57,153 nt of DNA. It comes from Ignavibacteria bacterium (lineage in GTDB: Bacteria; Bacteroidota; Ignavibacteria; Ignavibacteriales; Ignavibacteriaceae). The DNA is taken from the NCBI GenBank assembly GCA_021286645.1, contig JAJTBZ010000072.1, forward strand, positions 1 to 57,153. The letters run 5' to 3'. Shown piece by piece: positions 50,888 to 57,153 of the stretch (the first letter of the stretch is position 1; each line of letters opens with the position of its first letter). Under the pieces are notes generated by a model that saw only the letters and a list, made by a program, of their open reading frames with translations, searched no databases and was not told the origin of the DNA. A program made the translations under genes and the position numbers.

Positions 50888-51103
50888 ATGAAAAGCAGTG
50901 AACAAAAAAAATTACTCGATGATTTGAATAAAGTTATCAGCAAAATGAATCGTACCGATCAGGATGCTTTTAAACTATTGCAGAAGAGAGACAAAGATGA
51001 AGAAGAATTTGATACGCTTTCCATTGCCCGCCTGAAGGAATTGCACACCCGGTATGTAATTTCGAAACCAAAAGCGGATTTTAACGCGCTTTTTAAGAAG
51101 TAA
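50888..51103 (+). CDS. Small charged helical protein (71 aa), unknown
   Basis: ATG with CAGG about 10 bases upstream. The product is hydrophilic and predicted helical, with many Lys/Asp/Glu and a dense acidic stretch (KRDKDEEEFDTLS). No signal, membrane segment or known motif. It lies divergent from the amino acid permease with a 158-bp gap that likely holds both promoters, and 131 bp before the next plus-strand gene. Real but of unknown function. Confidence 0.65.
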   Translation: MKSSEQKKLLDDLNKVISKMNRTDQDAFKLLQKRDKDEEEFDTLSIARLKELHTRYVISKPKADFNALFKK

Positions 51104-51234
51104 AGTTCGGATTTTGGTGGATTCTTCAGATAACTATAATGTGTTAAAAGCAAGCGGTAAAATAGGTAAGGGAACTTTCCTCCTGTACAGGGAATTGTTT
51201 TTTTAGTATATTGTAAGGTTATATTAAGGAAATT

Positions 51235-51732
51235 ATGAGTTCTTATTCCATTATTGTAGTACTGCACATAATCTCGGCACTTATTTGGTTCTCGATTATA
51301 CCGGCGGATTTAGTTTTACGTAAATATGTATTGGGTAAAGCAGGAGTTTCAGGTCAGCGCAAAGTGATTTCGGCGTGGCTGCAACTGCTTAACCTCACCG
51401 GAATGGCCGGCATGACCGGTATTTTGATAACAGGAATAGTTATGGTACTGGTAATGCCCGGGTACGGTTTCTTTCAGGTAAGTTCAAATCATTGGCTTAC
51501 GTTTAAGCAAATTAGTACGCTGGCAATTATTGCATTAACCGGTGCATATATAATTCCCTTAGGGAAAAAAACACGAATTGCAATTGGCAGTAATTTAGAA
51601 AATAATGACGGACTTACGGAAGAAGCGATAGATACCCTGAAAAAATTGGTTCAGTTGGCTGAAATAAGCGGGTTATTGGTAGGTATAAACTTACTCTTTG
51701 GCCTGGGCCATAGTGTTTTGCAAATATTCTAA
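51235..51732 (+). CDS. Four-helix integral membrane protein (DUF2269/CopD-like)
   Basis: AAGGA seven bases before the ATG. Four hydrophobic segments in 165 aa; the first carries VVLHIISALIWFSIIPADLVLR, with His and Trp placed as in DUF2269/CopD-like proteins that may bind heme or copper. Additional membrane His residues include one in SSNHWLTFKQ and one in GLGHSVLQIF. The function is unknown. It starts the run 51235-54292, with the dxr gene 27 bp downstream. Confidence 0.75.
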   Translation: MSSYSIIVVLHIISALIWFSIIPADLVLRKYVLGKAGVSGQRKVISAWLQLLNLTGMAGMTGILITGIVMVLVMPGYGFFQVSSNHWLTFKQISTLAIIALTGAYIIPLGKKTRIAIGSNLENNDGLTEEAIDTLKKLVQLAEISGLLVGINLLFGLGHSVLQIF

Positions 51733-51759
51733 ATTCCTGTCGGAGTAAAAGAAAAGTTA

Positions 51760-52908
51760 GTGAAAAAGAAATTGCTGATAATGGGATCCAGTGGTTCCAT
51801 TGGTAAGAGCACCCTTGAAGTTGTACGGCAAAATCCGGAATTGTTTTCGGTTACCGGGTTGGCAGTTAATACCAGTACAGCAGCTGTAATTGAGCAGGCG
51901 CGGGAGTTTTTACCTTCGGTAGTTGCCGTTCGCGATCAGGCAGCGGCAGCAGCAATTGCCGGAAATTTACCGCCCGGTACCGAATTAGTGATTGGTCAAC
52001 AGGGTTTGCAGCAAATAGCTGCTCTGGCAGATTATGACATATTTGTCGGTGCCATGGTCGGTTTCGCGGGCTTAATTCCCACCCTTGAGGCAATCAGGCG
52101 TGGTAAGCGTATCGCGCTGGCGAACAAAGAAACTTTGGTAGTTGCCGGCCAACTGGTTACAGAACTTTGCAAAAGATATAAAGCTGAGTTACTTCCGGTT
52201 GATTCAGAACATAGCGCGATTTTCCAGTGCTTATATGGTGAAGCATCTGATGCTGTACAGAGATTAATTTTAACTGCTTCCGGCGGGCCGTTTTACCAGC
52301 TCCCTAAGAGTGATTTTGAAAAAATTTCGATAGAGCAGGCGTTAAATCACCCGACATGGAAAATGGGTTCAAAAATTACTATTGATTCGGCAACCCTGAT
52401 GAACAAAGGCCTGGAAGTAATTGAAGCGCGCTGGCTATTTGGCCTGCCGCAGAACAGAATTGATGTAGTAATTCATCCACAGTCGATCATTCATTCAATG
52501 GTGGAATTTGTGGATGGTTCGATAAAAGCGCAATTAAGCGTACCCGATATGAAGTTGCCCATTCATTATGCTCTTAATTACCCCAACAGGGTAGCAGCTT
52601 CATATATAAGGACCGATTTTTTACAGATAGGAACTTTGACATTCGCGAATCCCGATACAGAGAAATTCGAATGCCTTCAACTGGCTTATGATGTACTGGC
52701 CGAAGGTGGAAAGGCCCCCTGCATATTAAATGCGGCGAATGAAGTGGCAGTAGCAGGATTCTTAAAAGGACAGATAGGATTTACGAAGATACCCCGCGTT
52801 ATTCGAAGCGTATTGGAGAAAATACCCGGCGGGGAACCGAATGAGATTGAAGAAATAATTGAGTGTGATGTGTTGGCCCGAAAGGCTGCCGAACAGGTTT
52901 TAATTTAA
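51760..52908 (+). CDS. dxr: 1-deoxy-D-xylulose 5-phosphate reductoisomerase
   Basis: Second step of the MEP isoprenoid pathway, converting DXP to MEP with NADPH. GTG start (GGAG 12-14 bases upstream, long spacing). NADPH-binding GSSGSIG at residues 9-15, ANKETLV around 124-130, the metal/substrate motif SEHSAIFQ, ASGGPF, and the downstream NKGLEVIEA segment. Length 382 aa is normal. The pairing with the following rseP gene (19-bp gap) is the common bacterial order. The organism thus uses the non-mevalonate pathway. Confidence 0.97.
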   Translation: MKKKLLIMGSSGSIGKSTLEVVRQNPELFSVTGLAVNTSTAAVIEQAREFLPSVVAVRDQAAAAAIAGNLPPGTELVIGQQGLQQIAALADYDIFVGAMVGFAGLIPTLEAIRRGKRIALANKETLVVAGQLVTELCKRYKAELLPVDSEHSAIFQCLYGEASDAVQRLILTASGGPFYQLPKSDFEKISIEQALNHPTWKMGSKITIDSATLMNKGLEVIEARWLFGLPQNRIDVVIHPQSIIHSMVEFVDGSIKAQLSVPDMKLPIHYALNYPNRVAASYIRTDFLQIGTLTFANPDTEKFECLQLAYDVLAEGGKAPCILNAANEVAVAGFLKGQIGFTKIPRVIRSVLEKIPGGEPNEIEEIIECDVLARKAAEQVLI

Positions 52909-52927
52909 TTGGAGAAGTAGTTGGTTT

Positions 52928-54292
52928 ATGGTACTTGAGCAGATATTCTATTTTATTATCACGATAGGAATATTGGTATTTGTGCACGAATTCGGGCATT
53001 TCGCTGCCGCAAAGCTAAGCGGTATGCGTGTGGATGCGTTTGCTGTAGGCTTCGGATACCGTTTATTCGGATATAATAAAATTAGCGGTTTTACCCTTGG
53101 CGAATTACCTAAAGGTTTTGATACCGAAGGTTTTACTGACTATCGTTTATGTCTGTTGCCGATTGGCGGTTATGTAAAAATAGCAGGCATGGTTGATGAA
53201 AGCGGTGACGTATCATTTGCTAACTCAGAGCCAAAGCCCTGGGAATTCCGGTCGAAATCTACAAGTAAAAAAGTTTTCGTTATTACCGCCGGTGTTATGA
53301 TGAATCTTATTCTGGCATTGGTAGTATTTTGGGGTAATAATTATTTTATTGGCAAAAGCTACACGTGCACAACAACAATTGGATACATTGAGCCGGGCAG
53401 CCCTGCCGATAAAGCAGGCCTGAAAGAGCATGATATTATACAAACAGTGAATACCGTGCCGGTACATTATTGGGAAGAAGTCCGGAACGAGATGTTTATC
53501 TCAAATATGGGAAGAGATCTTGATCTAACCTTATTGCGAGATAATAAGCAGTTTAATTTACACATTTCACGTAAAGCAATGCCTACTGATGAGGCAAAAG
53601 GCCCTTTCATTATTACCGAAAATCTGCGTCCCATTGTTGCCGATTTAGTAAAAAAATCGCCGGCAGATTCAGCAGGCCTGCAGGCCAATGACGTATTGCT
53701 TAGCTTAAATGGAGTCGCACTTGGCTCAATTCCACAGACTATAGCAGGTATTTCAGCTTCCAAAGGGCAAAAGGCACAATTGATTGTTCGTCGTGGAAGC
53801 GATACATTAAATTTGGCTGTAGTGCCGGGTGCGGATGGTAAAATAGGCATTATGCTTGGCGGTTATGAATTTTTAGGTAAAACCGAGAGGAAAACATTTA
53901 GCATGTTTGCTTCTGTAGGCCTGGGTGTTACCGATATGATGAAAACCGTGCAGTTGACATTTAGCATGATTTACCGTGTATTCACTCATGATGTCGCGTT
54001 TGGCAAGGCGTTTGGCGGCCCGATAAAAATAGCACAGTTTGCTGCCCGTAGTGCAGATTCGGGCATGGCCAGTTTTATCATGTTTCTTGGATTGCTTAGC
54101 CTGAGTCTCGCGATATTGAATATTTTGCCTGTTCCGGCTTTGGATGGCGGCCATTTGGTTATCATTCTGATTGAAGGTGCTTTGAAACGCGAACTTTCAT
54201 TGAAAGTGAAGATAGCATTCCAAAATGTAGGTTTCGCGCTGCTTTTGCTCCTCATGGCATTTATCATTTATAACGACGTCCTTTCATTATAA
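52928..54292 (+). CDS. rseP: RIP (site-2) metalloprotease RseP
   Basis: Intramembrane zinc protease that cleaves anti-sigma factors and remnant signal peptides. Active-site HEFGH at residues 20-24 in the first helix and the LDG-type motif PVPALDGGHL near residue 405 in the third core helix. Two PDZ domains lie between (IGYIEPGSPADKAGL about 149-163 and IVADLVKKSPADSAGL about 235-250). Length 454 aa is normal. GGAG is upstream of the start. It directly follows dxr and is followed by a 12-bp perfect hairpin at 54301-54333. Confidence 0.96.
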   Translation: MVLEQIFYFIITIGILVFVHEFGHFAAAKLSGMRVDAFAVGFGYRLFGYNKISGFTLGELPKGFDTEGFTDYRLCLLPIGGYVKIAGMVDESGDVSFANSEPKPWEFRSKSTSKKVFVITAGVMMNLILALVVFWGNNYFIGKSYTCTTTIGYIEPGSPADKAGLKEHDIIQTVNTVPVHYWEEVRNEMFISNMGRDLDLTLLRDNKQFNLHISRKAMPTDEAKGPFIITENLRPIVADLVKKSPADSAGLQANDVLLSLNGVALGSIPQTIAGISASKGQKAQLIVRRGSDTLNLAVVPGADGKIGIMLGGYEFLGKTERKTFSMFASVGLGVTDMMKTVQLTFSMIYRVFTHDVAFGKAFGGPIKIAQFAARSADSGMASFIMFLGLLSLSLAILNILPVPALDGGHLVIILIEGALKRELSLKVKIAFQNVGFALLLLLMAFIIYNDVLSL

Positions 54293-54300
54293 TTTTTACC

Positions 54301-54333
54301 CTGCTCACCCGGTTAGCAATGCCGGGTGAGCAG
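54301..54333. terminator. 12-bp perfect hairpin after rseP
   Basis: CTGCTCACCCGG (54301-54312) and CCGGGTGAGCAG (54322-54333) pair perfectly around a 9-base loop. The downstream side is not T-rich (TATTCATT), so termination may be inefficient. Confidence 0.65.
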
Positions 54334-54410
54334 TATTCATTCTGAGCAGAATATCAACTTGCCATTGAATGTCTCCGATAATAAATTTTCAACATGAGTA
54401 ACATTCGGTT

Positions 54411-55799
54411 ATGTCAGCAGAATTTTTAACAATACTACCGCTGGGCGGTGGTAACGAAATCGGGGCGAATTGTTATTATATCCATTGGGGTGGTACGGGA
54501 ATAGTACTGGATGTCGGCATTCACCCTAAGAAAGAAGGCCTGGAATCACTTCCGGATTTTTCTCAAATTTATAATGCCCCGGTTGATGATATTATACTTA
54601 CCCATGCACATCAGGATCACATCGGAGCGCTTCCCTTTTTCATCCGCGAGTTTCCGCATACGCGAATCATGGCAACCTACCCCACGGCAATTATGGCGCG
54701 TATTGCTTTACATAATTCGATTCGAATTTTGCGGGAACAATTAATAAAACATCCTGAATTTAAAATATACTCGCACGAAGAAGTAGAATTGATGCTCAGA
54801 ACAATTCGTGACATTGCTTATAGAAAACCATTTCAGTGTAAAGGTTTTAGCATTCCCGAATCAGAAGCTATAGAAGCAGAATTATATGATTCGGGCCATA
54901 TTTTGGGTTCGTGTGGAGTAAGGCTGCAAAAAAATGGTCATTCATTTTTTTACACGGGCGATATCAACCTGAGAGCGCAGTCGATTGAAGTGCCTGCACA
55001 GCGCCCGCCCGGGAAGGTACATACGTTGTTGGTTGAAGCAACATTGGGCGCAACCGACCCCGATGCATTACCCGACTGGGATGAAGAATGCAGCCGGCTT
55101 GCCCGCGAATGCAACCGCATTTTCTCGAAAAACGGGTCAGTATTAATACCTGTATTTGCAATCGGCAAAACCCAGGAACTATTGTCGGTAATATGGAAGT
55201 TGATGGAAGAGGGGAAGATGATGAAGGTACCGATTTATACCGGCGGTATCGGCAGGAAGGTAGCAAAGATTTACGATAAATTCCGGTATATGGTGCCGGT
55301 GCAAAATCCCCGCCGGGAATTAAAAGATATTCCGCAGATTCCTTTGAATGGTAATGTTGAATATCATTCGCTTGTGCAGGAACCATGTATAGTACTCGCT
55401 TCAAGTGGTATGATGGTTCACCGGACTGCATCGTATAATATAGCAAAAGTGTTTCTGCGAAATCCTTATAGCGCTATTTGCACTGTGGGATATATGGATG
55501 AAGAATCGCCCGGGTATAGAATAGCACACGCTAAGCAGGGTGATAAAATACGATTAACCGATTATTCTGAAGAAACCCGGGTACAGTGTGAAATATTGAA
55601 TTTCCGGTTTACTTCACACGCGAGACGCGATGATTTACTTGAATATATATTTTCATTGCATGTAGATAATGTGGTTTTAACTCATGGCGATGCAGATGCT
55701 GTTGCGTGGATGGGAGAACAGATACTCCGGGAAAACCGTGGTATTCGGGTTTTCGCGGCGGAACCGGGCAAAAAGATTGAAATTCCTGTTATATGGTAG
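54411..55799 (+). CDS. MBL-fold beta-CASP ribonuclease
   Basis: Zinc-dependent RNase of the metallo-beta-lactamase/beta-CASP type (RNase J/CPSF73-like). Metal motif THAHQDH (HAHQDH, 65-70), a further His in SGHILGS, DINL with the metal-bridging Asp, then the beta-CASP segment VLIPVFAIGKTQEL and the late ASSGMMVHR, HARRDDL and VLTHGDADA motifs. The KH-domain extensions of archaeal forms are missing. It likely takes part in RNA processing or degradation. No clear ribosome site precedes the ATG. Its position 118 bp after rseP suggests a separate unit. Confidence 0.9.
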   Translation: MSAEFLTILPLGGGNEIGANCYYIHWGGTGIVLDVGIHPKKEGLESLPDFSQIYNAPVDDIILTHAHQDHIGALPFFIREFPHTRIMATYPTAIMARIALHNSIRILREQLIKHPEFKIYSHEEVELMLRTIRDIAYRKPFQCKGFSIPESEAIEAELYDSGHILGSCGVRLQKNGHSFFYTGDINLRAQSIEVPAQRPPGKVHTLLVEATLGATDPDALPDWDEECSRLARECNRIFSKNGSVLIPVFAIGKTQELLSVIWKLMEEGKMMKVPIYTGGIGRKVAKIYDKFRYMVPVQNPRRELKDIPQIPLNGNVEYHSLVQEPCIVLASSGMMVHRTASYNIAKVFLRNPYSAICTVGYMDEESPGYRIAHAKQGDKIRLTDYSEETRVQCEILNFRFTSHARRDDLLEYIFSLHVDNVVLTHGDADAVAWMGEQILRENRGIRVFAAEPGKKIEIPVIW

Positions 55800-55923
55800 T
55801 TTGAAGTGAAAGACGAATTTTATAAATTGATTTCTCGCTTCCTGATGTATTTGTCCTGAGAGAATGTAATTAATTAATAAAGCAGATTTTAATAAGATTT
55901 TACCAACTGTTGAGGCTTATAGC

Positions 55924-56607
55924 ATGAAAGAAAATGATAATTTCCTCAAGTATGTACCAATCTTCGCGGATTTGGATGATGAAGCTCTTGAAAAAATTTC
56001 CCGGCTCGGTAAATCGAGAACCTACGAAAGGGAATCGGTTATCCTTATGGAGCATGAAACAGGTTCGGCTCTATTTGTAATCGTTTCTGGTAAAGTAAAA
56101 GTTTTCAGAGTAAGTGAAGATGGCAGGGAAGTAATTCTCAGTATCTTAAGCGAATCGGATTTCTTTGGCGAAATGGCCATTCTGGATGGTTTGACCCGTT
56201 CGGCAAACGTAACCGCGATAGAGGAATCGGAAATATTTATCATTCAGCGTTCGGATTTTCTTGATCTATTATACGATCATCCGGAAGTTTCGATAAGCCT
56301 TCTGCAAGAATTAACAAAACGCCTTCGTTCGGCTGATATGAAAATTAAATCGTTATCATTAAAAGATGCCGAAGGAAAAGTTGCTACAGTAATATTGCAA
56401 TTGGCAGATGATATCGGAAAAATCAGGCAGGGTGTAGTTGAGATAGAAAAACTTCCTTTCCAACACGATCTCGCGAATATGGCAGGTACATCGAGAGAAA
56501 CAATTTCACGTACGTTGCATTCATTTGCAAAACGTGGACTCATTGAACTCGATGGCAATAAACTGCGCATACCCAACTACGAAAAATTCAAAGAATTGTT
56601 TTTATAA
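55924..56607 (+). CDS. Crp/Fnr-family transcription regulator
   Basis: GAGG nine bases upstream supports the ATG. Residues about 10-125 form the cyclic-nucleotide-binding-type fold (GSALFVIVSGKVKVFR; GEMAILDGLTRSANVTA), and about 150-220 the winged HTH, with recognition helix GTSRETISRTLHSF. No cysteine set typical of FNR oxygen sensors is present. The cNMP phosphate pocket (GEMAILDGLTRSA) keeps the family Gly-Glu and Arg-Ser, so cAMP-like ligand binding is possible. The PHP-domain gene starts two bases after its stop, so the two are cotranscribed. Target genes cannot be inferred. Confidence 0.92.
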   Translation: MKENDNFLKYVPIFADLDDEALEKISRLGKSRTYERESVILMEHETGSALFVIVSGKVKVFRVSEDGREVILSILSESDFFGEMAILDGLTRSANVTAIEESEIFIIQRSDFLDLLYDHPEVSISLLQELTKRLRSADMKIKSLSLKDAEGKVATVILQLADDIGKIRQGVVEIEKLPFQHDLANMAGTSRETISRTLHSFAKRGLIELDGNKLRIPNYEKFKELFL

Positions 56608-56609
56608 GC

Positions 56610-57153
56610 ATGATAAGCAGGAAAATAGATCTCCATATTCACACAACACATTCCGATGGGACCTATTCTCCTGCTCAAATTGCAGCAAAGTTAGTCCAGT
56701 TAGGCATAGGTACATTCAGTTTTACCGATCATGATACAATAAGTTCGTTGGCAGAAGCAGAAGAAATTTGCATGGCACATGGGCTTCATTGTCTTCCCGG
56801 AGTTGAATTCACCACGTATATTGATGACAAAGAAGTACACATTCTGGGGTACGGTTTTGATCGTACCAACCCGGCAGTTAATCGGTTGCTGGCATATTTT
56901 TTTGATGAACGGCTTAGCAGGGCTAAAAGAATACTACAGAAATTAGAAGCATATCACAAACCACTTACTATTGAAGAAGTGCAGGCAGAAGCAAAAAATG
57001 CGGCAATAGCCCGGCCACATATCGCTATGGCTATGATTAAAAAAGGTTACGTCCGTCATTTTTATGAGGCATTTGATCTGTATCTTGGTAATAACGGCGT
57101 TTGCTATGAGCGGAAATTTTTTATAGAACCCCAAGTAATTTTTAACGTAATTC
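56610..57153 (+). CDS. PHP-domain phosphoesterase (TrpH/RNase AM-like), 3' end outside the window
   Basis: Open frame that continues past the right edge (181 codons seen). It starts ATG two bases after the Crp/Fnr gene. PHP motifs are clear: DLHIHTTHSDGTYSP (motif I), FTDHDT (motif II), PGVEFTT, VHILGYGF and ARPHIA. This combination matches the YciV/TrpH group, which acts as 3',5'-nucleotide bisphosphatase or 5'-3' exoribonuclease on short RNAs, so it hydrolyses phosphomonoester or nucleotide substrates with a trinuclear metal site. The remaining C-terminal motifs are not visible. Confidence 0.88.
   Translation, partial: MISRKIDLHIHTTHSDGTYSPAQIAAKLVQLGIGTFSFTDHDTISSLAEAEEICMAHGLHCLPGVEFTTYIDDKEVHILGYGFDRTNPAVNRLLAYFFDERLSRAKRILQKLEAYHKPLTIEEVQAEAKNAAIARPHIAMAMIKKGYVRHFYEAFDLYLGNNGVCYERKFFIEPQVIFNVI

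Noticed and set aside
9012-57153. Mobile elements or CRISPR arrays
   Set aside because: No transposase, integrase, phage gene or regularly spaced direct repeats were seen; the only repeated noncoding block is the two-copy structured element.

Overview
The window looks like a chromosomal segment of a Gram-negative bacterium of the FCB superphylum (Bacteroidota, Ignavibacteria, Kapabacteria and relatives). The main pointers are two secreted proteins that end in the 'QNYPNPFNP' type IX secretion sorting domain, two others that end in the dockerin-like module common in secreted proteins of these lineages, a viroplasmin-type RNase H, lipoproteins, a porin and RseP. No rRNA, tRNA, CRISPR array, insertion sequence or phage gene was seen. 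The exact phylum cannot be fixed from this sequence alone.

Layout. 1-18 kb is a mosaic of short units: small secreted proteins, a PAS histidine kinase, a DinB-type protein, a methyltransferase, a GT2 glycosyltransferase, an M48 lipoprotein protease, a fucose-isomerase-like protein, RNase H, a KefB-type antiporter, IorAB (arylpyruvate:ferredoxin oxidoreductase, with IorA lacking its usual ferredoxin tail) and an RsbU-type phosphatase. 15.7-18.6 kb is a histidine kinase/NtrC-type regulator pair. 19-39.6 kb is a continuous plus-strand accessory cluster. 39.6-51 kb holds LolC/E-like permeases, a YpdA-like flavoprotein, an ABC-2 exporter and three minus-strand membrane-protein genes separated by two copies of a conserved structured noncoding element. 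51-57 kb holds core genes (dxr, rseP, a beta-CASP RNase, a Crp/Fnr regulator) and a PHP-domain gene that runs off the right edge.

The most interesting region is 17-39.6 kb. The 440-bp gap between the kinase/NtrC pair and the cluster has two divergent sequences that fit the sigma-54 -24/-12 consensus with exact spacing. A perfect palindrome lies midway between them and is a natural activator site. The pair therefore probably controls both itself and the cluster. The cluster encodes, almost entirely for export, three enzymes that share an N-formylglutamate-amidohydrolase-like signature (19054, 30372 and the N-terminus of 36080), a glutamate-racemase homologue with a signal peptide, an AstE/AspA-type M14 zinc hydrolase, a gamma-glutamyltranspeptidase with an altered pocket and a long acidic insert, a DUF6305-like periplasmic protein, an outer-membrane porin, a beta-propeller lipoprotein, a DctM-like permease, a 48-residue membrane microprotein and three paralogous G8/beta-solenoid surface proteins. 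My inference is a regulated extracytoplasmic system that depolymerises, deacylates, racemises and imports a glutamate-rich polymer or gamma-glutamyl/N-acyl-glutamate compounds, with poly-gamma-glutamate as the leading candidate.
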